This document shows, one piece after another, positions 12,926 to 29,525 of a stretch of 64,000 nt of DNA (its first letter is position 1; each line of letters begins with the position of its first letter). The notes beneath the pieces are model-generated. The model had not been told where the DNA came from and ran no database searches. It saw nothing but the letters and a program-made list of their open reading frames with translations. Source of the DNA: Fomes fomentarius (lineage: Eukaryota > Basidiomycota > Agaricomycetes > Polyporales > Polyporaceae); contig JABYQN010000002.1 in the NCBI GenBank assembly GCA_022606135.1, forward strand, positions 2,108,001 through 2,172,000, read 5' to 3'. The translations under genes and the position numbers were made by a program.

Positions 12926-14184
12926 ATGTCGCAAGCTCACTGGTTTTCTCTCTCGAAAACGCCCTTCCTCGCGCGTTCCTCCCACTCTATCGCCGCCTCC
13001 AAGTCCGGTATTATCATCGTGTACGGGGGCGAGCTCAGGCCGAACGTTCCAATAGATAATGGCTCGAAGTTGGATGCCACTCCGAAGGGCTCGCTCCACA
13101 TCTTCGATCTCGCGAAGAGCCTACTCTCGCAGGGATGGCGGATGCTTACGCCAGATACGAAGAATATAATCGGAGATGCGTCTAAGGCAATACCTGATCC
13201 GCGTATCGGTGCGACTACCGTATGGGACGGCGATGCGCTCTACCTTTGGGGAGGGCGAGGGGCGGACAATGCGCTGCTAGACCCTTACCAGACTGGTGTG
13301 TGGAAGGCTACAATCAATTTGGGGCAGGGTACTCGGCAGTCTGTGCGATGGGAGAGGATATCCGCTGTGAACGAAGACGAAGCACCCTCGCTCCGCAATT
13401 ACCATGCTGCCGTGGCTCATGGTGTACGTATCCTTGTCGATGTGGATTAGCAAATGATGGCATGCTTATGATCTCCAGGATAACATCTACGTGCACGCAG
13501 GCTATCCCGAAAGCGGAGAGCTGCATGCGTTCAACATCAAGACTCTGCAATGGAAAACCCTCGCTTACGCCCCCGAACCCGGTCGCGGTGGTACTGCACT
13601 CGTAGCGGCCTCGCTAGCAGGCAAGAAGGACGTCTTGTTACGTTACGGCGGTTCGTTAATCGCAATGCTATTAGCATCGCCCCATTGACATAATATGTAA
13701 TTCGTATGCAGGCTTCTCCGACCAGGAGCTTCCCGCGAATGGCGAAGTCGACATCTACATCATCTCTGAGGACAAGTGGGTGACCGTCGAGCCTAACGCC
13801 GATCCCTCGCACGGAAGCCCGGGGCCCCGTTCGGTCCATGGTTTGGCTTCATACCGTTCGCCTCTTCCAGAACTCGCCAATGCCGTCGCTATTGTCTATC
13901 ACGGAGAGCGCGAACCTCCCGTTCAGGGTTCCAACAGTGCCGGCACGTTCTGGGATGACGTATGGTTGCTCTCGAAGGAGCCAGGAGACTCGGAGGACTT
14001 GTTGTCGGGTTGGGCGTGGCGGCGGCTGGATGTCATTGCCGACGACCACCTGCCTGAGGGTCGGGGGTTCTTCCCGCCGGTGTCTTGGGTTGACCCGCAT
14101 GGAGATACGAAAGTCGTCATGTTCGGCGGGCTGCTGGCGGATCACACACGATCGGATGAGTTGTGGGAGCTCGAGATCAACTGA
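12926..14184 (+). CDS. Kelch-repeat / galactose-oxidase-like beta-propeller protein
   Basis: A predicted cytosolic beta-propeller. Three exons, 12926-13423, 13479-13650 and 13712-14184, join in frame. The protein has the kelch pattern repeatedly: ARSSHSIAASKSGIIIVYGG, PRIGATTVWDGDALYLWGGR, RNYHAAVAHGDNIYVHAGYP, GRGGTALVAASLAGKKDVLLRYGG, PRSVHGLASYR and a final GDTKVVMFGGLLADHTRSDELWELE. No signal peptide or catalytic domain is evident. Related fungal proteins resemble nitrile-specifier or Tip-elongation-type kelch proteins, but no partner or substrate can be assigned. The start is the first Met of a frame that is open from the beginning and leads straight into the first blade. Confidence 0.85.
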
Positions 14185-14298
14185 TGGCGTCCGACGCCCG
14201 TCATCTCAAGGCACTGGTGTGGCGCAGTTAGATAGTTGAGAATTGATGGAAACCGCTGTATCGACACAAAAACTGGCTACCTATCTACGCGTTTATTA

Positions 14299-17200
14299 TT
14301 AGACCAGGTCCATATCGCTGTCTCCGATATACGGCACAGAGTTTAACGATGAGCTGTCACCGACAAGCGGAGAGGATGGCGGAAGTTGCATGATTTCCAG
14401 ACGCCGCACCATCTCGTCGTTGAATCGCGTCTGATATCATGAGCTGGAATAGTTGATGCAGGTCAGCGATGCACTCACAATCCTGTCCATACCGATGAGC
14501 TCCCCGAATTCGCTCAGCCTTGCATCCGCGGACTTCTCCAGGAAGTCCTCCAGAGATATCCGAGATAGCAGCAACGAAGCAGCGAAGTAGTTCATGCCTG
14601 GGACGCCGCACAAGTCGTACTCTCCCTGCCACGATCACTGGTCAGCAACACGCATATATACACACTATAGTAAGCAGTGTGTAGTGTGGCCACTTACGTC
14701 GTGCTCTTCGTCTGTAAGCCATAGACGATCTCCCCATACCGCACCGCACGTCGTGTCCCTGGCTTCGGCAGCATCCCCATAGCTCCTTGCGAGCGCAGCG
14801 GCCTCCTCCACCGAGTTCGCGAACGCATACTCGACAACTGTCTGCACACGCTTGGCCTGCATTCCCTCCGCGATCGACAAGGCTCTCCGGAGCTTCTGCA
14901 CGGCCTTGACCACAGGAGGACTCCACGCGCTCGCAGAGGGTCTGTCAAAGCTGTCCTTATCGCCTCTGTAGTCCCAGGACGAGGGGTAGCACTCCAAGAC
15001 GACCAGTAGCCTAGTGTACTGCCATGAGAGACGGGCGAGCAAAGTGCAGAGGTCGTCTCCACGCGAAGGAAGCATCTCCACCGAGAAGAACAGAACTGCA
15101 GTGTCACAGTCGAGGATGAGCTGCACGTCCGTCGCGTCCACTCCTTGGCCTAGGTTCTCCCGCATGGCACAGTTGACGGAACAGTAAGACGAAAGGGTTC
15201 GTATAAGTGTGCGCTTCTGCGCCATGCCCATTGACGCCATGTAGCGGTGTACGGTGCTTGGTGGCTCGTAGTCTTCCGGTAGGACTAACGTCCGGTCATC
15301 GATCAGCTCTGCCGGAGTGTTCCAGCGCACGGCGGAGACGGGGGCGTATGCGGGTTGTCCATGCGCATTGGTCTCAGGGAAGTGTTCAAGCACAGGAGCG
15401 ACATCCGAGTGAGGCGCAAGGACCTTTCCGCATAAGGTGAAGAACTGGACAAGAGATTGTCGGGCAGTGAAGGACGGCACGGTCGCGTCCCCAGCCGAAG
15501 GGATGACCCCAGAATCGCGAGCGTCCGTCCTCAAGTTGGCAGTAGCAGGCATAGCCCTCACAAGTTGCGGGGTCAAGTCAGTAAAAACGCGTTCATCTGG
15601 AGCGGCAGACGGAACATGGTCTGAGAGTTGGCCTGAAGCAATGTGGGTGTCGAAGGAATCCGTAATTGTGACTGGATCTTGAGTCGTCACGTCGTCGTGA
15701 TCCCATCCATCGCCAAAGGTGCGGCCGTCAGGAGGAATAGGAATAGTGGCCATAGGCTGCATCTGAGCGGTAGACAGGGTGTTGAACTGAAGTGGGTCAT
15801 TGAAGGCATAATCTTCGTAGTGAAAAACTGGATGCATGTCGGGAAATAGATTACCGTCGCCGATGGGACCGTCGAAACCCTCCGCTTCGAATGTCAGCTG
15901 AACAAACGAGCTGCCACTGTGCACTCCTTCAACTTCAGGGTGGTCGGGCATGAGTATCTCTTTCGTCAGGAAGACTCCCGAGTCGTCGTGCGGGATATCC
16001 ATAGATTGGGGTCGGGGAACGACAGCAGCTCGGTCCTCAGGCTGGTAGGAAGTATCGGCACATGTGATGTCGGCCGAACAGGGCATGGCGGCAGTAGTAT
16101 CCTCAGAGTCGTCATAGTGGCTGGTGGGCCCGTGGAAGCGCACCCTCTTGATTGGACGTTCATGCTCGTGCTCTGAGTGTTGTAGGTCGAAACTCCCTTG
16201 ATTGAATTCGTTCTCCTTGTCGCTGTTTCCAGTGTCTTCCCCTTCCCAGGTGTAGTTTGGGAGTCCCGCCAGGCGACAGCGATCTCCCATTGGAAGTATG
16301 AGACCTAAGTCATCGTCGAGCGTAGGAGCCTTCGGGTCTTCGTCAAATTGTCGATCTAGAAGCCAGGAAGTCATCGAGGGTGACACACTATCGAGTTTGG
16401 GTTGAGAGCTGAAGGCCATGCTTTCGTCCAGCAGTGAAGCGAGCTTCGAAACGATCACATCTTGCGGTAGGTCGATGCATTTTGTAAGTTCAGGGCAGGG
16501 ATCGTTTGCGACGTCGGCAACTTGCTCGTCGGTTGGTACTGTACGACCATACTTGAACGGTCTAGATAGTAAAAAGTAAGGAGCGATCGGTCAGTGCTGC
16601 GGAGAAGCTACCTACATCCAGCTGAGTTCGATTTGCAGCGGCTGAAGCCCTTTGACTTTTTTCAAAAAACTGGTGTACGTTGCCGGACATGACTTCGCGC
16701 CCTCGGCTTGGGCCCCATTTGTTTTGCATGGTGCGAGCAAGTCCGCCAAGGAGACGGGCATCTTAAGATCATCAGACGAATGCTCTTTCGATCGGCGCAT
16801 GTTCGGTGGGCGCATGTTCGGTACTGTGGAAGAGGAGCACATGAGTTCTTGGGTGTCTGCCAAGCCTACTGGGGCATCGTACCATCCATGAGCATACTGT
16901 CCTTCTCATCAAGCTTTTCCTTAAGAACAAAGCTGCTGGGATTGTCATCTTCAAGTTTGACGCCGCACGCATCCTCAATCGTCTTGATAGCAAACACGAC
17001 TGTGTCGTCGCTGCTCGGTATGTCGCCTCGTTCCCGCGAAGGTGCATCCAAGGCGGTCGGCGGTTGTCCGAGCATCGACATCGTAACTTCCATGTGAGGA
17101 GACGAGGGTTGCGACTTGGGTGAAAGAACGACCTTGGGGACGTTCTGCACTGGGCGGAGGAATGGTGATAGGAATGATGATAACCTGAGATCGTCGTGAG

Positions 17201-18901
17201 ACTACGTCTGGGGTCCCAAAATGATGCATACACACTTCTTTCCTTCGCCTGGAAGTGAAGGTCTTCTGTGGAGACCTCCCATCCGCTCTGTTCTCGGGAT
17301 CTGATAATCCTCTGACTCAAACAAGTAAGACAGATGCTCTAGTCAAGGCAGAACGGTTGCACCTACCCATCGGCATAAACTCTTCCCCTAAACCAGGGAC
17401 TGGCGAAGATGGCATGAAGGTTTCGTCGATGTCACTGGAGGTGTTGGCCAGCGATGGTGTCCCAAGTATCAACGGTGACGAAGGGGTCTTGAATGCGTCT
17501 ACGTTGGCGTGAGGACGGTAGTATCAATGCGAGGATTATATACTCACGCCAGCCATCCATCAGAACGAGGTTCTCGTTGGCGATGTCATCTTCATCCTCT
17601 TCCTTCATTGCCACGGGTGTCAACCACGGAAGATTAGCTGTACTTGCCAGGGATGTTGCGAGGGAGATTCTCTCCTGTTGTGACACCTCGACACTACGAC
17701 CTGGCCGCTGAGCTCGAGAGAAAACAGGGAGAGCTTCAGGTTCAGGCAGCTCGATGGGAGGTGAGTCGGAGCGGAGCAGGTCATCAAACGGCTTCGTGAA
17801 AGAAGACGATGGGTCACGTCCAGACATGCTTGGCACAGACTGGATGAGCTCCGTGATGCTACGGTGGGTATCTGGGTCTAAGGCTGGTTTGTTGCCCCTG
17901 GAAACGAGACAGTGAACTTCTGCCGGTGTCGCTATGAGATAGAAGATGCATACAGCACTTCATCCTCACGTATCGAAGGGCTTGAAGGGAACTGATTGTC
18001 TACGGTGGCAATTTGGTAAGACTGGAGCAGCTGTATGCCCGTTCGAGGTACTGATACTGGCTCCTTCCCCAAGTGAGGCGTCTCCCGCGTCGCTCGGATG
18101 GTCAGAATCGGTGATAGCGGACGCGTGAGCAAGAAAGTATCGTAGTCAACTGTACTTGTCACCCATTGTCAGAAGACGGATACCTTCATGCAACAAGCAG
18201 AATCGACTCACCGTCAGCTGCACTACGCCAGTGCTGTTCAGCCATCCCCGTTCGACAAGGGGCACACGCTAGCTGTCGTCTCAGATAGGCAAGAATCTCA
18301 GATTCTCCCACTTTCCAACGCTCTTCGTACAGATCGAGCTTGGACAATTCCCATTTCTGCGAAAGGGTCTCAAGTGGGTCCACTGGTAGAGCGACCTCGG
18401 TCGGACCAGCCAAAGGAACATTGGTCAAGCATTCTGCCAGTAGCTGTATGCTTGTCAGTCACCTAGGGGCCCGAAAAACAGAACATATGCGCACTTCCGT
18501 CACTGCTTCCTGTGTCCATGATACGTAATTGGTGGCTAGATGCGTCAACGCATATTGAAGCAACAGACTGCGAATGTGGGCACGAAGTTCGAGTTCACGG
18601 TCTGCCGTTTCCATGAGGGGATCGCGGTGATAGGTCGATCTGAGTACGTCAGTCTTTCAAGATATCGGCCGATGATGATTACATACATACATAGGAGTGA
18701 AATGACTTGCGAGGAAGGATTCGGCTGGGCGTCTGAGTCTGACAATTTCAACGATGTACAAACTCCGACGTTATCGGGTACTGTGAGCGCCAAGAGCTCA
18801 TGCAACTCTAGTACGACGTTCCTACGCTATTCCCTTGTCTTTGCGTTTATCACACGACTCTGCACAGATTACAGGTGTCGCTCAAAGATAAGGATGCCCA
18901 T
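14299..18901 (-). CDS. Large protein with degenerate XPF-like nuclease and helix-hairpin-helix, SHOC1/Zip2-like
   Basis: A multi-exon gene whose exons I could join through most of its length. It starts at the ATG at 18901 (MGILIFERHL joined to NVVLELHELL) and ends at the TAA at 14299. The middle is acidic and low in complexity. The last third has LILDCDTAVLFFSVEMLPS, then LARLSWQYTRLLVVLECYPS and WSPPVVKAVQKLRRAL. This is the layout of an XPF/ERCC4 nuclease fold lacking the ERKxxxD catalytic signature. It is followed by EEAAALARSYGDAAE, W.DR.WL, and a HhH-like LCGVPGMNYFAASLLLSRIS...FGELIGMDRI. Known biology: SHOC1/Zip2 pairs with an ERCC1-like partner (SPO16) to stabilise meiotic crossover intermediates. 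Assignment to that family is from pattern memory and needs a profile search. Other XPF-like pseudonucleases are possible. Confidence 0.6.
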
Positions 18902-19767
18902 GCTTATAGATATGGTAGCGGCTGAGTGTGGCCTTCTGTCCGGGCCGCGGCTGTGACACTGTCTCATTCATTGAGATTCGCCTGCCGACGGGCCGATCAA
19001 GTTGACTCGAAGCACCATAGGCTCCTTCGTACAACACCCCATGCCGCAAATTCTTGAGCTTCACCAGAGAACTGGGCCCTGGTCATAGAAAGAAGTACCC
19101 CATTGTTGCAGGCCCGGCGGTTGTTCCGGTCTTTCCAGCACTCTCTCGATCCACACACACCTTGGTATCGAAGTGCTCTAGGTAAGCCGATCTTCACTGC
19201 CCTTGAACTTGGTCGCGATGTCTCACTGTCTGTCACGCAGTCTTTCGATATTTTTAGTTGCCATCTAGGTCACTGCAATGGCCGGCAGAGTATGCCACTG
19301 TGTTCTAATTCCGTCTGTGACTAACGCTATTTGCGGTCCCTTCTGTTCGCTTTGTGCTCAGGCACTTCATATTTTGAGAGGAGCAAGAAAAAACGCAGGC
19401 GTAAGAAGGCCCGAAGTCTCCTGAGTTTCGTTCTATGGGTGTGCTCCCGGCAGCGCCGTAGCGGATACCCGGCTAGTGTCCCATGGTTGGTCACGCAGAT
19501 CCGTTTCCACGGACCGTCTCATGCGTGACCCATGTCAGACATCCTCTTCACGTCTCCAGACCATGGATCAAGCCGTCGACTGGGAACGTATGCAAGACAC
19601 GGAAGCATCCTGAGACTCCGGCGTTCACGCACAAGTGTAAGTGTTGTACCAAAATACTGCTTCTCCAATACATTCTGATGGTCCCATGTGCAAGGATTCT
19701 GCTGGCTCCCGGCAATGGATGCTTGGTTAGTGCAACCGGTAACAATATGCGTTCTACCGCCGTTGCC
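18902..19767. other. Spacer upstream of the carboxylesterase cluster
   Basis: No convincing coding frame. It holds the divergent upstream regions of the gene at 14299-18901 and of the first esterase. Small pieces (for example the ttgttccgg / tccacacac area near 19122-19162) resemble sequence upstream of the second esterase near 22835-22875, suggesting that some promoter DNA was copied with the genes. Confidence 0.35.
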
Positions 19768-19776
19768 TATAAAAAA
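19768..19776 (+). promoter_or_regulatory. TATA box of the first carboxylesterase
   Basis: TATAAAAAA about 65 bases before the ATG at 19836. An equivalent box lies at similar distance before each of the two tandem paralogs (23492-23500 and 26681-26687). Confidence 0.6.
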
Positions 19777-19835
19777 TCTCCCATACGTGCAAATCGCGGC
19801 CTCAAGCAACCCTCTGAGTGACGTGTGTATTCACG

Positions 19836-22264
<2,429 letters not shown>

Positions 22265-23491
22265 GATAGCTGCAGTGTGGTGAGAGTAAGACGGCGAAGG
22301 AACACAAAAAAGACTCGGAGGGCGTTGAGGGCGTTGAGCAAGCAAGTTGGGGTGCAATGCTGACAAGCGATCGTGGTACCAGTACTCAAATGAACGATGC
22401 CGTCACGGTGGCCTGGCCCATCCGTACTACTACTACCTCGCTATGTAGTACTACCTGAGTCTGTAATATCAGTAGGACGCGCAAAGTCTGAATCCACCTT
22501 CCCCCCATCAACAACGTGCGAACTTCACCAACACAAATTTTGGGACGCATAAGCGCCGCAGACCTGGCCGAGCTTTCTTTTGGTTCTCAGCCTTGTTCAA
22601 CAGTTTCGTATTTCCACTGGCCCTCTGGGCAAGAAGGTTGCTCAAAGTTTCACCCTGAATGTTCTCTGCCACAGGCCGGCGGACCGTTCCTGGGGCTCGG
22701 AAGTATGGAATGACCTCAAGCCCAGGCCCACATGCTGCGAAGGTTCCAGAGTTTGAAAAAGGATCGGGAGTCCGTATGGGAAAGAACCCTCTTCATATGA
22801 CGATGGACACAGTTAAGCGTCGCTATTCCTGCTGTTCCGGACGTTTCAGTGCGCTCTTGCATCCCGGTCCACACAAATCTGTCGACGTCTAGTGTTATCG
22901 CATTGCTCAGGTCAGCGATCCGTCTCACACTACATCCGCCGCTTCAAGCTTCAAGTCTCAGAGGCCGTCACTTACTGGACACGTTTGTGATAGCGAGCCA
23001 GGTCGGACCGGCCACTGCTGACGTCATTTGCAGAGTTTCCCATCGTGCGTGTTCGGATTACGTAGCTGCTCCGACGCTATTCTTGACGGCTTCGTTCCAC
23101 ATCATACGCAGTGTTCCGGGCCACCCGGCACGCAGATTTGAGGAGGCTGCTCCTGTGTGGTGGACGAGCTTCGACCCTCACGGCATCACCGGAGGCCCGA
23201 CTGTAGGTCCCATGAGTCGGTCACGACAATTCTCTCCACGAACCGTCTCCTGCTTGACAGTTTCTGATATTCAGTCATACGCGCGTACACTCCAGGCATC
23301 AGACATCCATTCCGTTTGTTATGCATAGAACCACTTCAAGGTTTTCGATGTGCGTTCGGATGGCATAAGCTCCCTAACCAGCTTTTCTAGACCGCATTGA
23401 TTCATACTGTCTCATGAGCGAGCTTGGGTTCTCCCTGGACTAGATGCTTCGTTAGGGTGACCATGACAGTATCTGACCCACAAAGCCGTGC
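22265..23491. other. Spacer between esterases A and B
   Basis: No domain-bearing frame. A short perfect stem (GTACTAC ... GTAGTAC, near 22423-22451) lies 160 bases past the stop of copy A. The rest presumably contains the regulatory region of copy B. Confidence 0.4.
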
Positions 23492-23500
23492 CTATATAAA
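23492..23500 (+). promoter_or_regulatory. TATA box of the second carboxylesterase
   Basis: CTATATAAA about 55 bases upstream of the ATG at 23554, in the same position as in the neighbouring paralogs. Confidence 0.6.
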
Positions 23501-23553
23501 CGCATGCGAACGTCCCATCGTAGCCCCAGGCACTTCTCCGAGTAGCATACACG

Positions 23554-25988
<2,435 letters not shown>

Positions 25989-26680
25989 GATATTTGATGA
26001 TGACTAGTCCAATAACCTTTCAACACGATCCCCAAAGAAGATGGATCTGAAGCGCCCGTTGATGCACGGAATTAGCGCCGTGAGAAGGCGCTTGTTGTAC
26101 CACTCAACTTTATGTATATCATGACTGTGATTGTCTCCCGATCTCCTCCTCTTGACTGCAGGAGGACTAGGAGTGAGCGGATTAGCTCGTACGTACAGAT
26201 GTGTCGAAAAGTCGCTGGCATCTTCAGCACGGTTCTGCAGGTACGTTGCGGTAGCATGTCTCCGCTCCGTTCAGATCCCACAAGCCGGCTGATGATGGTA
26301 GCGGGCCGCTGAATTTCGTTCTATTTTACACTCAGCGAGTCAATGGTGCGATCATTCATATTCAACAACCAAGTTGCCCCCAGTGTGTGGACGAGCCCAC
26401 GACGTCCGACTAGTGATCCCGTGGTTTCGTTACGGAGATCTTTCCATAAGGCGTATTAATTCCGCAGTGACCCCGTCGGGTATGTGTGGACACAAACCAT
26501 GGAAATGTCTCAAGCATGTGGGCGTTTGTGCGCCTAGCGTAAGCACCGTACCTTAGCTCTCCCTCGCCAGTTCGTTCTGATGGTCCCCTATGGTCCCATG
26601 CCCAACGCCAGAATAGACGCGTTCTCAAGCGGCCAGAAACAGTCGCAGTGTCCGTCCCATATCCGTCTCACTGCGCCGCC
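25989..26680. other. Spacer between esterases B and C
   Basis: No gene seen; it presumably holds the 3' region of copy B and the promoter of copy C. Confidence 0.4.
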
Positions 26681-26687
26681 TATAAGA
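26681..26687 (+). promoter_or_regulatory. TATA box of the third carboxylesterase
   Basis: TATAAGA about 75 bases before the ATG at 26759, matching the arrangement before copies A and B. Confidence 0.5.
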
Positions 26688-26758
26688 TATCGACCTCTTA
26701 TTCCAACATCCTCCCGTGGCCCCAAAGACTCTTCTGACTAACGCACGCGTATCACACG

Positions 26759-29179
26759 ATGGCGCGGATGCTAGCAGCCCTTTGTTCCCTTCTTCTGCCC
26801 TTCACTCTCGGCTTTGGATCCCCTTCTGCCCCCCTTGTAGTCCATACCTCGTCCGGAACCTTCAGAGGGGCCACTGTATCGGGGCTTGATCGCTGGTTAG
26901 GCGTCCCTTTTGCTCAACCCCCAGTTGGAAACCTGCGCTTCAAGGCTCCTGTCCCCATCACCAGAGCCTCGAGAGTCGTCAGAAACGCTACGAACTTCGG
27001 GAACGCTTGCCCCCAGGTCCCTTCGTCCTCTCTAGGCGCACCCATATCCGAGGACTGTCTGTTCTTGAATGTGAGCAAACTTCGGTACCGCGTACTAATG
27101 TGAGGTTGAGTATCGGCTTCTCCAGGTCTTCCGACCTAGCGATGTCAGTGTCGGAGAGAAACTCCCGGTGCTTGTATGGTTCTACGTGAGCATGCCGCGC
27201 ATCTTCCGCACTGTCTGGTAGCGCTCATTAATCCCAGGGTGGTGCATTCATGAACGGGTGCGTCTCTGTGGATGTCATCTCTGTGATTTGCATTCTGAAG
27301 TTTCCTACAGTGCTGCTTCGGACCCGATGTTCGATCCCACGTGTGCGTCCTGCCAAGGACAAGCTGAATTTGAATCATACATGTTGATGTACCTAATATG
27401 ATAGTTCTCATCTCGCGAAGCCAGGCCATTGGTAAACCGATCATATTTGTGTCTGTGTATGTGTCGTTTCAGCCCTTCTCATTGACACGCGAAGCCACTA
27501 ACACAAGAGCTTTCACAGGAACTACCGTATCAACACGTTTGGCTTCGTGGGTACTCTTGCATGGTCTTCCTGTTCGCAGCTCAAACTCGCGCTTAGCTTG
27601 CAAGCCGGTTCGTGCCACCGGAAGACCTGAATGCAGGACTGCAGGACCAGCGGGCAGCACTTGCCTTCCTGCAGGATAATGTTGCTGCGTTTGGTGGCGA
27701 TCCAGAGAAGGTGAGAAGACCGACATTGACAAACTCACTTCTGACTCGTACGTTGTTCCTGCTGCTGTCATAAGGTCACTATATGGGGGCAGGTGCGTCC
27801 CTACTCACTCTGCTCAACGTCATATGATATGTATCATTTTTCGATGCCCCGCAGTCTGCTGGAGCGGGTAGTGTCGAAGCTCAAATATTGTTCCCGTCTT
27901 CAAGGAAGCTATTCAGAGCCGCGATACTGGACTCGTCTACTGGGCCTTTGTAAGTAAACGATACCAATCTATCCACACGTCTCGGCTCACTCGGCTGCAG
28001 TAAGACGGCACCGCCAGCTCGCACATACGACGAGTCTGGTAAAGCATTCGCCCGTCTAATTGAGGCTGTCAGCTGCCCCTCCGGACCAGCATCCTTCACC
28101 TGCCTGCAGCAGGTGCCATTTGAGGTGAAACAGCACTCCAACTATTGATGCCAATATCGACATTCACATTGGTATAGACACTCCACAACATCACGACCGA
28201 ATTCACCGGAGAAATTCTGAACAGCCAACTATGGCAACCTGCTGTTGGGCCTCCGGGAAGCTTCCTGCCTGAGCGTCCGTCCCAGCGCATCGACCGAGGC
28301 AACTTTCTGCATATCCCGATTCTCGCTGGCACCAACGTGAGTCTGACATCACCTTGTAACCGCCGACTTACATTGAACGGGTCGTGTGCCTGCAGTTGAA
28401 CGAGGGCACAACATTCAGCGGCTCCGTACGCAATCTCAGTGTTTCGCCAGACCAAGAGGACGCTCGATTCAACACGTTCATCAAGGACCTCCTGATCGAC
28501 CCGTCGACTGTTACAAACGACACATTCGACACACTCAACAAATTGTATTCAGCGAACGATTCGAGCCTTGGCGGAAGGTTCAACACAGGGGACTCCCTGT
28601 TCGACCGTGCGGAAGCATGGTACACGGACAACATGTACCTGTCACCGAGGCGGCACCTCTTTGATCGCGCAGCCGCTTTGCAGCCACTTTTTGGTTACTT
28701 CTTCACCGAGTTCATCCCTGGACAGAACCCGGCGAACGGAGGTACGTCCACACTATCCTTCCGACTCAGACATCGGTCCCACCTCTCATTTCTCATTTCT
28801 CGGTTCTAGTGTTCCACGCGTCAGAGCTCATCCTGCTCTTCGGGAATTTCTCAGATGTCGAGCAGGAGTTCGCAAGCCAGTTCGCCGACTTCTACGTCAG
28901 GTTTATCTCTGACCTGAACCCAGGAGGTAAGTCTTCAGAGCTTCCTAGTCGTAGTAATTGCAGCCACTCAGCTTCTCCAAGCTCCATGGCCGCAGTTCAC
29001 ACCTCAGTCCAAGCAACTTCTGCAACTGCAGCGTGACAATATTACTGTGATCACTGATGGTGAGGCGTGCTAATACAAGTCTAAATCGTTATCCAGGTTG
29101 ACCTGGCTCGACAGACTTCCTCGCTAACAAATCAGCGTTCCTCAACTCTGCTCGCGTTCTCGCTCAGTTCCAGAAGTAG
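26759..29179 (+). CDS. Secreted type-B carboxylesterase/lipase (tandem copy C)
   Basis: The third member of the tandem array. The signal peptide [16 protein letters not shown] leads into [20 protein letters not shown] and SEDCLFLNV. The catalytic serine lies in [13 protein letters not shown] (intron between GQ and SAGA, as in A and B). LNEGTTF and [12 protein letters not shown] supply the likely Glu and His. The C-terminus [20 protein letters not shown] stops at 29177-29179. It differs from A and B mainly by scattered substitutions, for example [18 protein letters not shown] in place of TSKRLFRAAMMDSATGPF, and [10 protein letters not shown] in the following loop. This suggests an older split from the A/B pair. 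The products are probably secreted esterases acting on plant-wall or lipid esters, an inference from family and signal peptide only. Confidence 0.88.
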
Positions 29180-29525
29180 GATAGCTGCGAATCCATAGTG
29201 ATTGAAGAAAATAGGGCCATTTCAGAAACGATAAGAATGCTAGTATGGTGTTAGACCGCAATTAGGAAGAGCCTGAGATCACCACAGTTTCTTGAGTGAT
29301 GAGGGTTCAATCCATGACCAGTGGGCCTCACTTAGCTAGAATCTCGTGTAAGGCAGATACAGAAACCTGGTCAACTTGCCATAAGTGAATTTGAGGTGCT
29401 CAGCGCGAATTCCATTTTGTTGGGAGTTGGCACGGCCCGGGCCAACAAATGATCGGGCGGAGCGCCCATGGATGGCCGTCGCGGAGGTCACCTCGCGGCC
29501 TTGGAGCTCATTGCGACTGACAGTC

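Noticed and set aside
22423..22451. Short inverted repeat GTACTAC/GTAGTAC past the first esterase.
   Set aside because: Seven-base stem only; too short to claim an element or a terminator in a eukaryotic genome.
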